A stretch of DNA of 64,000 bases from Phytohabitans maris (GTDB lineage: Bacteria > Actinomycetota > Actinomycetes > Mycobacteriales > Micromonosporaceae): NCBI RefSeq assembly GCF_031085175.1, contig NZ_JAVHUY010000041.1, forward strand, positions 29,634 to 93,633, in the 5' to 3' direction. Position 1 is the first letter of the stretch. Every line of letters starts with the position of its first letter. Below are positions 1 through 9,397 of the stretch, in pieces. The notes under the pieces are model-generated. The model was not told the DNA's origin. It made no database searches and saw only the letters and a list, made by a program, of their open reading frames with translations. Position numbers and translations under genes: made by a program.

Positions 1-3000
1 CGCACGTGCAGGACGAGACGGTCCCGGACGTGACCGGTACCCGCCGGCTGTTCGCCACGGAGGCGGCCGAGCTCGACGAGGTGCTGGCCGCGCTCGGCGT
101 ACCGGACCGGCCGGGCTTCGAGCCGGACACCCCGGTCACGGCCGTCGAGCCGTTCGTCGTGGTGGTCCTCGACGGGCCGCACCTGCCGGCCGACCACCGC
201 CTGGCGATGGAGGGGTACCGCAACCTCGTCGTCCTCGACGCCGGCGGGACGCTGGGCTGGGAGGCCCGCCCGCACACGCTGCTGCTGGAGGTGGACGGGG
301 AGCGGCTGAGCACCGTCACGTTCGACCACCTGGGGAAGGTGAGCGCCAATCCGCTGGGCCGCCCGGACCGGATGGGGCCGGTCGCCGCCGCGGCGCTGGC
401 CCGCTCGATCGCCCGGTACCGGGTCGGCCAGGGCACCGACACCGAGGAGCCGCTCGCCGGCGACTACGACCTGGCCGGCCTGCTGCACCTCGGCGATCTG
501 TCCACATTCGACCCCGCGGCGTACCGGGCCGGGCGGAGCGCGGCGCAGCGGCTGCGGGTACCGATCGGCATGTCCACCACCGGCACCCCGATCGAGCTGG
601 ACATCAAGGAGGCGGCCGAGGGTGGCATGGGGCCGCACGGGATGCTGATCGGCGCCACCGGGTCCGGCAAGAGCGAGCTGCTGCGCACGCTGGTGCTGGC
701 GCTCGCCGCCCGGCACTCCTCCGAGGAGCTCAACCTCGTCCTGGTCGACTTCAAGGGCGGCGCGGCGTTCCTCGGCTTCGAACGGCTGCCGCACACCTCC
801 GCCGTCATCACCAACCTGGCCGAGGAGCTGGAGCTGGTCGACCGCATGCAGGACGCGCTCACCGGCGAGCTGAACCGCCGCCAGGAGCACCTGCGCGCGA
901 CCGGCTACCCGTCCCGCCGCGACTACGAGCAGGCCCGCGCCGAAGGGGTCCGGCTGGAGCCGATGCCGGCGCTGTTCATCGTGGTGGACGAGTTCAGCGA
1001 GATGCTCAGCAACAAGCCGGAGTTCATCGACGTCTTCGCGATGATCGGCCGGCTGGGGCGGAGCCTCGGCGTACACCTGCTGCTGGCCAGCCAGCGCCTG
1101 GACGACGGGCGCATCCACGCGATCGAGACCCACCTGTCGTACCGGATCGGCCTGCGCACCTTCTCCTCGATGGAGAGCCGCAGCGTGATCGGCGTACCGG
1201 ACGCGTACGAGCTGCCCAACGTGCCCGGCAACGGCTACCTGCGGCCGGACACCCAGACACTGATCCGCTTCAAGGCCGCGTACTGCTCCGGGCCGTACCG
1301 CCCGCCGGGCCAGCGGCGCCGCCGGGCGGCTGGGGCCGGGCTGGTCCCGTTCGGCACCGCGCACCTGCGCCCGGAGGAGCCGGCCACGCCCGAGCCGGAC
1401 CAGCAGCCGGAGAGCGAGGAGAAGCCACCGGTCCTGGCCGACGTACTGCTGGAGGTGCTGCGCGGCCACGGCCCGGCGGCGCACCAGGTGTGGCTGCCGC
1501 CGCTGAAGGAGACCGCCACCCTGGAGAAGCTGCTGCCGCCCCTGGTCGAGCACCCGCGGCTCGGCGTACGCCCGGTCGGCGAGTACGACACCGGCCAGCT
1601 CACCGTACCGGTCGGCCTCGTCGACCTCCCCGCCCAGCAGCGGCGCGAGCTGCTCCTGGCCAGCCTGGCCGGCAGCGCCGGCAACATCGGCGTCGTCGGC
1701 GGCCCGCAGGCCGGCAAGAGCACCCTGCTGCGCACGCTGATCTGCTCGCTCGCCCTCACCCACACCGCCGAGGAGGTGCAGATCTACTGCCTCGACTTCG
1801 GTGGCGGCGCGCTCGCCTCACTGGCCCGCCTGCCGCACGTCGGCAGCGTCGCCGGCCGGCTGGACCGCGACCGGGTCACCCGGACCGTGCTGGAGATGAC
1901 CAACCTGCTGGCCCGGCGCGAGCAGATCTTCGCCAGCAACGGCATCGACTCGATGCTCAGCTACCGCCGCGCCCGCCGCAACGGCCAGTTCCGCGACCAG
2001 GACCCGTACGGCGACGTCTTCCTCGTCGTGGACGGCTGGTACACGGTCCGGCAGGACTTCCAGGAGCTGGACGACCGCTTCGGCGAGTTGGCCGCGCGCG
2101 GCTTGAGCTTCGGCATCCACCTCGCCGTCTCCGCCGGCCGCTGGTCGGAGATCCGGCCCTGGCTGCGCGACGTGCTCGGCACCCGCTTCGAACTGCGGCT
2201 CGGCGACCCGGTGGAGTCGGAGGTCAACAGCCGCGTCGCCGCGACCGTGCCGGCCATCCCGGGCCGCGGCATCACCTCCGACCGGCAGCACTTCCTGACC
2301 GCCCTGCCCCGCATCGACGGGTACCAGACCACGGACGACCTCGCCGAGGCGACGGCGGAGCTGGTCGAGGTGCTGGACGTACCGACCGCGCCGCGCGCCC
2401 CGCAGGTGCGGCTGCTGCCCGACCGGCTGCCCGCGACCGCGCTGCCGGCGCCGACCGCGCCCTCCCGCGAGGCCGAGGTGCGCGTACCGCTCGGCCTCGA
2501 CGACGCCCGCCTGGAGCCGCTCTGGCACGACTTCGACACCAACCCGCACCTGCTCGTCTTCGGCGACACGGAGACCGGCAAGACCAACCTGCTGCGGCAC
2601 ATCGCCCGCTCGGTCGCCGCGCACCACCCGCCGGCCGAGGCCCGCGTGGTCTTCGGCGACTTCCGCCGCGAGCTGCACGAGGCGATCCCCGAGGCGCACC
2701 AGATCGGCTACTCGATGTCCGTCGACCGCCTCGCCGCGACGATGGCCGAGGCCGGCCAGATCCTGACCGGCCGCCTGCCCGGCCCGGACATCCCACCCGG
2801 CCGGCTGCCCAAACGCGACTGGTGGACCGGCGGCCGGCTGTTCATCATCATCGACGACTTCGAGCTCATCGAGGGCGGCCGCGAAGCCCCGCTGCAGCCG
2901 CTGCTCCCCCTGCTCCCGCACGGCGCCGACATCGGCCTCCACCTGATCATCGCGCGCAGCACCAGCGGCGCCGGCCGCGCGATGACCAACCCGGTGATGC

Positions 3001-3161
3001 GCCGCGCCTGGGAGCTCGGCTCGCCGGCGGTGCTGCTGTCGTGCCCGCGCGAGGAGGGCGCCTTCCTCGGCACGGTACGGCCGCGCAAGCTGCCCACCGG
3101 CCGCGGCCAGTACGTCAACCGCCGGCGCCAGGTCCGCCTCGTCCAGACCCCGCAGACCTGA
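1..3161 (+). CDS. eccC: EccC-type FtsK/SpoIIIE ATPase of type VII secretion (5' end cut by window)
   Basis: This is the motor ATPase of an ESX/type VII secretion system, which binds WXG100-type substrates and energises export at the membrane. The frame is open to the left edge; the in-frame GTG at 6 is probably an internal codon, because the usual two N-terminal membrane helices of EccC are absent. Three P-loop domains follow in order, counted from codon 6: GATGSGKS near residue 217, GGPQAGKS near 565 and GDTETGKT near 852. Domain 1 has a complete Walker B (FIVVDEF). Domain 2 has VVDGW, lacking the glutamate, and domain 3 has IIIDDF. This is the family pattern in which the first domain is the main hydrolase. 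It converges on the mycosin gene. Family assignment is firm; the ESX subtype is not determined. Confidence 0.93.
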   Translation, partial: HVQDETVPDVTGTRRLFATEAAELDEVLAALGVPDRPGFEPDTPVTAVEPFVVVVLDGPHLPADHRLAMEGYRNLVVLDAGGTLGWEARPHTLLLEVDGERLSTVTFDHLGKVSANPLGRPDRMGPVAAAALARSIARYRVGQGTDTEEPLAGDYDLAGLLHLGDLSTFDPAAYRAGRSAAQRLRVPIGMSTTGTPIELDIKEAAEGGMGPHGMLIGATGSGKSELLRTLVLALAARHSSEELNLVLVDFKGGAAFLGFERLPHTSAVITNLAEELELVDRMQDALTGELNRRQEHLRATGYPSRRDYEQARAEGVRLEPMPALFIVVDEFSEMLSNKPEFIDVFAMIGRLGRSLGVHLLLASQRLDDGRIHAIETHLSYRIGLRTFSSMESRSVIGVPDAYELPNVPGNGYLRPDTQTLIRFKAAYCSGPYRPPGQRRRRAAGAGLVPFGTAHLRPEEPATPEPDQQPESEEKPPVLADVLLEVLRGHGPAAHQVWLPPLKETATLEKLLPPLVEHPRLGVRPVGEYDTGQLTVPVGLVDLPAQQRRELLLASLAGSAGNIGVVGGPQAGKSTLLRTLICSLALTHTAEEVQIYCLDFGGGALASLARLPHVGSVAGRLDRDRVTRTVLEMTNLLARREQIFASNGIDSMLSYRRARRNGQFRDQDPYGDVFLVVDGWYTVRQDFQELDDRFGELAARGLSFGIHLAVSAGRWSEIRPWLRDVLGTRFELRLGDPVESEVNSRVAATVPAIPGRGITSDRQHFLTALPRIDGYQTTDDLAEATAELVEVLDVPTAPRAPQVRLLPDRLPATALPAPTAPSREAEVRVPLGLDDARLEPLWHDFDTNPHLLVFGDTETGKTNLLRHIARSVAAHHPPAEARVVFGDFRRELHEAIPEAHQIGYSMSVDRLAATMAEAGQILTGRLPGPDIPPGRLPKRDWWTGGRLFIIIDDFELIEGGREAPLQPLLPLLPHGADIGLHLIIARSTSGAGRAMTNPVMRRAWELGSPAVLLSCPREEGAFLGTVRPRKLPTGRGQYVNRRRQVRLVQTPQT

Positions 3162-3422
3162 GGATCCACAATAGACATTAGGGCTACCGCGACCTCCGCG
3201 GTGGTCCAGACACCACGATGCCCGCGGCACGCGGCACGCGCCGCAACCGCCGTCGCGAGCGTCGGGCTTGTGAAGCGCGAAGGGTGAGGCCGCGGGCGCG
3301 ACGGTCCGGCCCCAATGCCACTCACGCTGATTCGGTCAAGGCCCGGTGAACTGGGCACGCTCGCGAACTCCAGGCCGTCGCCCGGCCCGCGCGGGCCGCG
3401 GTCACCACCGGGCGGGTGGTCG

Positions 3423-3472
3423 AGATCGTGGTACGCAGTTGCCCCCGGGCGGGCGGATCCGTACCACGATCT
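3423..3472. repeat. Family B palindrome, copy 1
   Basis: Perfect 12-bp arms AGATCGTGGTAC (3423-3434) and GTACCACGATCT (3461-3472) enclose a GC-rich 26-bp loop. It is one of three such palindromes between 3423 and 3645. Confidence 0.85.
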
Positions 3473-3539
3473 GCTGGGACGGTCCGCTCTTGAGCCGTGC
3501 GTCCCTTGATCGGCGTCGGGGCGTGGGCTGGCTCGTGCG

Positions 3540-3587
3540 GATCGTGGTACCTGGCTGTCGCCAGAGCTACAGCCAGGTACCACGATC
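3540..3587. repeat. Family B palindrome, copy 2
   Basis: This is the best paired copy: 19-bp perfect arms, GATCGTGGTACCTGGCTGT at 3540-3558 and its reverse complement at 3569-3587, with a 10-base loop. Confidence 0.88.
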
Positions 3588-3597
3588 TGCGGCTTGG

Positions 3598-3645
3598 GAT
3601 CGTGGTATCCAGGTGCCCTCGGAGGGGCACTGAAATACCACGATC
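3598..3645. repeat. Family B palindrome, copy 3
   Basis: Outer arms GATCGTGGTAT (3598-3608) and ATACCACGATC (3635-3645). A second inner pairing of AGGTGCCC with GGGGCAC resembles the inner stems of the copies at 18171 and 42448. Confidence 0.85.
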
Positions 3646-3758
3646 GCCGACGCGTCGACCGGTTTGGGTCAAGCCGTCGCGCGCAGGAGGGGAGTGGCAT
3701 TGGGCTGGACCGCCGTGGACGTCGGCGTGGCTCGCATCTGTCTCTTGGGTTGGATCCG

Positions 3759-3859
3759 CTAGTGCGCTGGCCACTAACCTTTGCCGGCTTCGCCGGCCCG
3801 GGTGACCAGCGGCCGAAGGCCGCCGGTCACCCGGTGAACGTTAGTGGCCACCGCACTAG
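3759..3859. repeat. Nested three-way hairpin over the mycosin 3' end
   Basis: Outer arms are CTAGTGCGCTGGCCACTAAC at 3759-3778 and its reverse complement at 3840-3859, with 19 of 20 bases pairing. Inside are two further hairpins: GCCGGC-TTC-GCCGGC at 3783-3797 and a 15-bp stem with one mismatch and a GAA loop at 3800-3832. The mycosin stop codon (3856-3858, minus strand) lies in the outer arm. It may act as a terminator or be a small mobile element. Confidence 0.8.
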
Positions 3860-5049
3860 CGGCGGGTCTGATCGACCACGGCTGAGCGGGCGGGGCGCCA
3901 GCGGCGGCGGTTGGCGGCGGGCAACAGGACCGCGAGCAGCGCCACCAGGCCGGTCGCGACCACCGCGGCGCCGGCGGCGAGCGCCGCGAGTCGTGGGCCG
4001 GTCGGGTCGGGCGGGGGCAGGTCGGGGTGGCGTGCCGCCGGGGGTGGCTCGGCCGCGCTCGCGCCGCCCTCCTCGGGGAGGACGGCGGAGACCGCGGCGG
4101 CCGGGTTGACCACGCCCCACCCGAACCCGGGGTCCGGCATCGCCGCGGCCGGATGGTCGGCGGTGGCGAGCAGCCGGGCCCGCACCTGCGCCGCGGTCAG
4201 CCCCGGCCGGTACGCCCGGACCAGCGCCGCCGTCCCGCTCACGAACGGTACGGCGTAGCTCGTGCCGCTCCCCTGCCAGTGTCCGGCGCCGCGCGGTCCC
4301 ACGCTGGTCACGTCCACGCCGGGCGCGACCAGCCCGAGGTGCTTGCCGGTCTGGGAGAAGTTGGCGAGGCCGCCGCCGGAGTCGATCGCGCCCACGGCGA
4401 CCACGGTGGGGAACGCGGCGGGGTAGGCGACCGTCTGGCCCCGCTCGGCGCCGTTGGCGGCGGCCGCGACGACCACGACGTCGCGCCGCTCGGCGTACTC
4501 CACGGCGGCGACCAGGCTCGGATCCGGCACCGGCGTACTGGCCGAGATGTTGACGACCTTGGCACCGGCGTCCACCGCGGCGCGCACGCCTTGGGCGAGC
4601 CGGGCCGCGGTGCCGTCCTCCATCGTGTTGGCCACCCGGACCGGCAGGATCCGCGCGTCCGGCGCGACACCGGTAAACCCGGTCCCCTCCGCCGGGGCCG
4701 CGGCGACGATACCGGCGACGAAGGTGCCGTGGCCGAAGCAGTCGTTGTCGGCGCGGGGCCGGCCGGTCGCGGTGAGATCCTGGCCGGGCAGCACGCGGCC
4801 GCGAAGCTGCGGGGTGCCCCCGTCGACGCCGGTGTCCACCACGGCGACCGTCACGCCCTGCCCGCGGGACAGGGGCCAGGCCCGCTCGACGCCGAGGCGC
4901 TGCTGGCCCCACGGTACCCCGGTCTCGGTGCTCGTCGGCGCCGGCAGGCAGGCACCGTCCGCAGTGGACGGTGGGGTCGGCACCGCGGCGACGGCGACCA
5001 GCGCGACCGCCGCGACCACCCGCGGCGCCGGGCGTCCGAAGGCCGTCAC
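3856..5049 (-). CDS. mycP: Mycosin, membrane-anchored subtilisin-like protease of type VII secretion
   Basis: Mycosins are S8 serine proteases that sit on the outer face of the membrane, help stabilise the ESX complex and cleave some substrates. The 397-residue product has an N-terminal signal segment. The catalytic triad is Asp in VAVVDTGVD near residue 68, His in FGHGTFVAG near 105 and Ser in GSGTSYAVPF near 258. A C-terminal membrane helix (about 355-378) is followed by a basic tail, the standard mycosin plan. The GTG start at 5049 overlaps the stop of the upstream gene (GTGA), so the two are translationally coupled. It converges on EccC, and its stop lies inside the hairpin at 3759-3859. 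Confidence 0.94.
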   Translation of the reverse strand: MTAFGRPAPRVVAAVALVAVAAVPTPPSTADGACLPAPTSTETGVPWGQQRLGVERAWPLSRGQGVTVAVVDTGVDGGTPQLRGRVLPGQDLTATGRPRADNDCFGHGTFVAGIVAAAPAEGTGFTGVAPDARILPVRVANTMEDGTAARLAQGVRAAVDAGAKVVNISASTPVPDPSLVAAVEYAERRDVVVVAAAANGAERGQTVAYPAAFPTVVAVGAIDSGGGLANFSQTGKHLGLVAPGVDVTSVGPRGAGHWQGSGTSYAVPFVSGTAALVRAYRPGLTAAQVRARLLATADHPAAAMPDPGFGWGVVNPAAAVSAVLPEEGGASAAEPPPAARHPDLPPPDPTGPRLAALAAGAAVVATGLVALLAVLLPAANRRRWRPARSAVVDQTRR

Positions 5050-7829
5050 GGGTACGCCACCGCCGCGCCGGCGGCACCCAGGGCCGGGCCGGCCAGCCGC
5101 TGCATCAGATCGGCGTCCTCGACCGCGCGCGGCGGCTGGCTCTGCCGGTGTGCCAGGGCCCGGGCCAGCCGGTCGAGCGCGAGGCGGTCCGCGTCGTCCG
5201 GACCGTTCGCGGCGGCCCGCTCGCCCGGCGGCACCTCCCGCAGCAGGACCGCGGTGCCGGGCAGGGCGGCGCCGTCCCCGCCCTTCGCCTCGGACCTGCG
5301 CACCTCCAGCACCTTGAACCGCGTTCCGCCCAGGAAGGCCGCCTCCTCCAGGACCCGGTCGCGCGGGGCGAGCACCGAGATCTGGCGCGCGGTCCGGGAC
5401 AGGATCAGCAGGTCGACGTTCGCGCCGGGAACCGCGACGTCCAGGCCGGCGCTCGCGCTCCGGAACGCCGGCTCGGTCAGCACCTCACCCACCGGGTAGC
5501 TCAGCTCGACCGGCCCGGCGACCGTAGCCTGGCAGAGCACCGCGCGGCGGTGCAGCGGCAGCCGGCGCATCCCGGAGACCAGGCAGGCCAGGTACCCGTC
5601 GAGCTCCGGCGGGCGGCCCGCGCGGAGCGCCGCGTTGAGCCGCACCGCTCCCCAGCCGCCGCCGCCAAGGTAGACGCAGACCGCCGCGTAGTCCGCCTTC
5701 GCGCCCGGCGAGTCGTCGCGCAGCGCCGGCCAGGTGGAGAGGGCCGCGTTGACGGTCGCCAGCGAGTCGGTGAAGGCCGGCCCGAGCGCCGCCACGAACG
5801 CGCGCTGCTCCGCCGCCGTACTCGCCCGGTCCGCCAGGCGCACCGGCACCGCCGGGGCCACCGGGGCCGTCACCGTCACGGCCGGTGCCTCAGGGGCGGG
5901 CGGCGGCTCGTCCGTCGAAGGCTCGGCCACCGTGATCACCGGCGCCGCGACAACCATCGGGTACGCGGTGGCGCCCGGCCCGCTCGCGCCGGCCGCCGCC
6001 TGAGCGGGCACGGCGGCGGTCGCGCTTGCCTGCGCCAGGTCAGGCACGCCGGCCGTTACAGGGTCGGGCGCGCCGTCGGGCACCGGGGCGGGCGCGGTTG
6101 GCGGCAACGGATCGGGAGCCCACGGCGGCGGATGGGGTGCGTTACCCGGCACGGGATCGGGCGCCGCGGGCGGCGGCACCGGCACCGGGTTGGAGACCAC
6201 GCGGGTCGGTGGCGCGGACACGGCCAGCGGCGGCCACGCGCCCACCGGCCGGGCTGGCGCGGGCAGTGGCCCGACGTCAGCGGGCGGTGCTGGCGCGGGC
6301 AGCGGCCCAGCGTCGACCGGCTGAGCTGGCGCGGGCGGAGGCCCAAGGTCAGCGGGCACCGGCTCAACGTCGGCCGGCTGGGCTGGCGCGGGCGGAGACC
6401 CAAGGTCAGCGGGCACCGGCTCAACGCCGACCGGTTGGGCTGGGGCGGGCGGCGGTCCCGCCGCCGGCAGCGGCTCGGTGTGCTCCAAGAGCGGCGCCTC
6501 AGGCTGCTCCAAAGGCAGCGGCTCGGCGGCCTTCGGGAGCGGCGGCTCAATGGGCGCCGAGAGCGGCGGGTGGGCGTCCTCTTCGGAGAGTGGCGGCCAC
6601 GCGGACACCGAAGGCGGCGGCCCGAACACCGACGGCGGCGGCTCGAACACCGACGACGACGGCGGCGGCGGCTGGGACAGCCAGGAGGGCGCCGGCGATA
6701 TGGGCGCCTGCGGCAGCGGCGCGGGCTCCGAGAGCGGCAGCACCGACACCCAGGACAGCTGCGGCGGCACCGGAGGCAGCGGGTCGGGCGCCGGCGCCGG
6801 CGGCGCGGACGTTGGGGCGAGCGGCGGCAAGGGCGCCGCGGGAAGTGGCGGTGCGGAGACGCGGGGCGGCGGTGCGGATGCCCGGGGCGACGAGGCGACG
6901 CCGGGCGGCACGCCCTCCGTCTCCCAGCCGGCCTCCTCGGCCACGGCGGCGATCTCGGCGCGCCGCTCGGGGTCGGCCTCGCCGGTCACTCTCAGCAGCA
7001 GCGCGCCGGGCGGGTCGGGTGGGGCGCCCGCGACCAGCCGGCGCAGCGCGTCCACCAGCGTCGCCGGCACCGGAAAGCCCACCGTGCCAACGGAAATCGT
7101 CGACGAGAGCGGGTCCACGACGACCAGAGCGTCCGAAGTGTACAGTCCACCGGGGCGGAGCAGGATGCCGGCCGGCACCACCTCGGCGACGACGTCCCCC
7201 TCGTCCCCGAGCCACCAGAGCCGGGTGTCCCGCCGCAGCCAGCCGGCCGTGAGCGCGGACGGTACCCGCTCGCCGGGGCGCCCGTCCGCCCGCGCCGGTC
7301 GCGCCGGCGTCTGCGGCGGTGGGCCCGGCGCCGGATACCGGTACCCGATGATGTCGCCGGCCCCGTCCGGGCCGAACAGCCGCCAGCCGGAGGCGCCGGA
7401 GGTCGGGCCGGCGTAGAGGCCGCCACCGGGCAGGAACGCGATCTGGCCGTCCGCCGCGACGAGGTCCACACCGGACGTCCGGGAGAGCGCGGCCAGCCAG
7501 GCGACGTTCGCCGGGTCGGTGCCGCCGAGCCCCGGGTTGCCCAGCCAGACCCGCTCGCGGCCGGGACGGGCCCGCGCCGCCGCGCACACCGCGTCCGCGA
7601 GCACGGTGCGGGCCTCGGGATGCCCGGCCGCGCCCGGAGACATCAGCACCAGCGGCTCGCCCGCCGTACCGGCCGCCGTGCGCAGCATGCGCCAGTACAC
7701 GTACGGCGGATCGGCGGGGTGGGTGATGAGCACGCCGACGCCGTAGTGTTCGACGATCAGGCCGTCGCCGCAGGCGGACGGCGCCGGCGTCCGCCAGTCG
7801 CGGAGCCGGCGCAGCGACATCCTGCCCAT
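5046..7829 (-). CDS. Type VII-locus proline-rich protein with ADP-ribosyltransferase-like C-terminus
   Basis: I do not recognise the whole 927-residue protein. Residues 1 to about 310 form a globular domain with no signal peptide. Residues about 320-665 are a Pro/Ala-rich linker with degenerate repeats around PPAPAQPxxxEPVPADLG. The C-terminal part looks like an ADP-ribosyltransferase fold: Arg in RRAVLCQATV (about 761), the Ser pair in AFRSAS (about 790), then LEEAAFLGGTRFKV (about 828). In the last motif the second Glu of the usual ExE aligns but the first is Leu. The gene is coupled to mycP by a GTGA overlap, so it is probably a secretion partner or substrate. The ATG at 7829 was chosen where conserved-looking sequence begins; 7820 and 7907 are alternatives. 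The enzymatic role is inference. Confidence 0.7.
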   Translation of the reverse strand: MGRMSLRRLRDWRTPAPSACGDGLIVEHYGVGVLITHPADPPYVYWRMLRTAAGTAGEPLVLMSPGAAGHPEARTVLADAVCAAARARPGRERVWLGNPGLGGTDPANVAWLAALSRTSGVDLVAADGQIAFLPGGGLYAGPTSGASGWRLFGPDGAGDIIGYRYPAPGPPPQTPARPARADGRPGERVPSALTAGWLRRDTRLWWLGDEGDVVAEVVPAGILLRPGGLYTSDALVVVDPLSSTISVGTVGFPVPATLVDALRRLVAGAPPDPPGALLLRVTGEADPERRAEIAAVAEEAGWETEGVPPGVASSPRASAPPPRVSAPPLPAAPLPPLAPTSAPPAPAPDPLPPVPPQLSWVSVLPLSEPAPLPQAPISPAPSWLSQPPPPSSSVFEPPPSVFGPPPSVSAWPPLSEEDAHPPLSAPIEPPLPKAAEPLPLEQPEAPLLEHTEPLPAAGPPPAPAQPVGVEPVPADLGSPPAPAQPADVEPVPADLGPPPAPAQPVDAGPLPAPAPPADVGPLPAPARPVGAWPPLAVSAPPTRVVSNPVPVPPPAAPDPVPGNAPHPPPWAPDPLPPTAPAPVPDGAPDPVTAGVPDLAQASATAAVPAQAAAGASGPGATAYPMVVAAPVITVAEPSTDEPPPAPEAPAVTVTAPVAPAVPVRLADRASTAAEQRAFVAALGPAFTDSLATVNAALSTWPALRDDSPGAKADYAAVCVYLGGGGWGAVRLNAALRAGRPPELDGYLACLVSGMRRLPLHRRAVLCQATVAGPVELSYPVGEVLTEPAFRSASAGLDVAVPGANVDLLILSRTARQISVLAPRDRVLEEAAFLGGTRFKVLEVRRSEAKGGDGAALPGTAVLLREVPPGERAAANGPDDADRLALDRLARALAHRQSQPPRAVEDADLMQRLAGPALGAAGAAVAYP

Positions 7830-7951
7830 GCCAGCAGCATGCCGGCCGCCGCCCGGCACCGGCGGGGGCGCGTCGCGCCCGCCGCCGGATCGGGGGTATT
7901 CCCTCACTGCCGGGCGGCTGCCGGGTCCAGCCCAGGCCGCCCAATCGGCGC

Positions 7952-9397
7952 TCAGACGATCGGCGTAAGGCCGAACCCGGTGAAGTTGATCAGGTCGACC
8001 ATGGTGAACTCGCCGGGCGTGGCGGCGGGCAGGAAGGGTGTCCAGCCGGGGTCGGTGTGCAGGTAGGAGGAGGGGTCGGCGGCGAGGAGCCCGAGGAAGA
8101 CCTCGGCGACGATGCGGCCGCCGACCGGGCCGAGGTGCTCACCGTTGGCGTGCAGGGCGGCCTCGCGCAGCACGTAGTACCACAGCGGTGCGGGGCCCGG
8201 CTTGGGGAGCGCGAGCTCCTGGTCGGTGAGGGGGGTCAGGCCCATCGCCCGGGCGACGGACTGTCCGGAGGGGAGCCCGAGGCGGGCGCCGCGGGTGATG
8301 TTGCGCTCGGCCAGCGACGGCATGCCGGGGGCGACCTCCGGCGGCAGTTCGAGCATCGGGCCGACGATGTTGGTGTCGATCCTGCGGGTGGCCTGCGGCT
8401 GGACGGCCGGGTCGATCTCGAAGAACCGGGCCCACTCGACCTGCCAGAACGGCGGCAGGATGCGGAACCCGCCGAGGTGGCTGAGCGGTGGCGACTCGGC
8501 GATCGGTTCCTTGGTGAAGATCGGAAGTGGCGGCACGGTGCTGTTGAACGTGTACCTGCCGCGGATCATCGAGTGCCCGAACCGGTACGCGGCCACCGCG
8601 AACTCGACCGGCATGAAAGGCTGGTTGCGCCACTTGAAAAAGGCCAGCCGCGCCTTTTCGACCGGCGGCCCGTACGGTGTCTGCGGTTCGCGGATCAGCA
8701 CCTGGCCGAGCGTCTCCTCGCCGACGATCCGGCGCAGGAAGTCGTGGATCACGACCCACTGGTAGTGCCAACGCACCACCCGCTGCACGGCGGTGAATTC
8801 GGTTTCGGTGGCCTGGGCGACCGCCTGGCCGAAGTCGGCACGCCGTTCGAAGACCTTGTTGTGAAACAGCAGCATGGTCAGGTGGATCTGGCTGACGAAG
8901 ATGTTTTCGTCGTTGCGCGGATCACCGATCAGGGCGGTGTCCTGGCCGCTTCGGGGCAGGTCGAGCTCGTTGTCGTGCTCGCCGATCACGAACTGGCCGC
9001 TGTTCCTCTTGTCGTACAGGTAGGGCTGGTCGGCCGGGCCCCGCCCGTAGAGGCAGTCGAGGTCGAAGCGGGGTGTGCGGAAGTTGGTGAGCGAGTCGGG
9101 GTCGTTCTGCCGGTCGAGGCTGGAGACCGGGTCGAACGTGAGATCGTGGTCGATGAACTGCCCCAGGTAGGTGTATCCGGCCGGGATCTTCTCGTTGTCC
9201 AGGGCCGGGTCACCGCCGCTGGGTTCGGCCATCGCCGCGGCGATCTCGGCGATCGTGGTGTCGTCGGGCGTGAATGCCGGCAGGCGGCGGAAGATTCGCC
9301 CGAATCGGCCCTCGAACAATGCGGACCTGGCGACGTTGTCGATCCCCCGTAGCGGGTAGGCATGGCGGTGTGGCGACGTTGACTGTGCGAGATTCAC
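7952..9397 (-). CDS. Animal-type haem peroxidase (An_peroxidase family)
   Basis: This 481-residue protein belongs to the peroxidase-cyclooxygenase superfamily, which uses H2O2 to oxidise halides or organic substrates. The distal motif GQFIDHDLTFDP carries the Asp-His pair that corresponds to the haem-linking Asp and distal His of myeloperoxidase. The proximal motif AYRFGHSMIRGRY carries the axial His. No signal peptide is evident with the chosen GTG at 9397, which follows a GGGGGAG ribosome site at short spacing. The frame stays open upstream to an ATG at 9622, but that extension looks non-coding. It stands alone between the secretion locus and a dead cupin gene. Family call firm; substrate unknown. 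Confidence 0.85.
   Translation of the reverse strand: MNLAQSTSPHRHAYPLRGIDNVARSALFEGRFGRIFRRLPAFTPDDTTIAEIAAAMAEPSGGDPALDNEKIPAGYTYLGQFIDHDLTFDPVSSLDRQNDPDSLTNFRTPRFDLDCLYGRGPADQPYLYDKRNSGQFVIGEHDNELDLPRSGQDTALIGDPRNDENIFVSQIHLTMLLFHNKVFERRADFGQAVAQATETEFTAVQRVVRWHYQWVVIHDFLRRIVGEETLGQVLIREPQTPYGPPVEKARLAFFKWRNQPFMPVEFAVAAYRFGHSMIRGRYTFNSTVPPLPIFTKEPIAESPPLSHLGGFRILPPFWQVEWARFFEIDPAVQPQATRRIDTNIVGPMLELPPEVAPGMPSLAERNITRGARLGLPSGQSVARAMGLTPLTDQELALPKPGPAPLWYYVLREAALHANGEHLGPVGGRIVAEVFLGLLAADPSSYLHTDPGWTPFLPAATPGEFTMVDLINFTGFGLTPIV

Larger units (their letters stand above)
3174..3740. repeat. Decayed composite repeat element (relative of 42318-42803)
   Basis: No gene is seen between EccC (stop 3161) and the mycosin. 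The stretch opens with a GCTACCGCGAC...GTGGTCCAGAC module at 3183-3211 and ends with a degenerate inverted copy (GCTGGACCGCC...GTGGCTCGCATCTG) at about 3706-3738. This is the arrangement that bounds the better preserved element at 42318-42803. Both share an internal GGGTGAGGCCGCGGG segment (3284-3298 here). Three family B palindromes lie inside. I read it as an old non-autonomous element; the end similarity is imperfect. Confidence 0.5.

Noticed and set aside
1490..3181. Long open frame over EccC in another frame (563 codons)
   Set aside because: Arg/Pro/Ala-rich shadow of the eccC frame, with no domain and no ribosome site.
4971..8066. 1,031-codon plus-strand open frame opposite the type VII genes
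   Set aside because: Low-complexity Arg/Gly-rich translation antisense to the proline-rich protein gene; caused by high GC.
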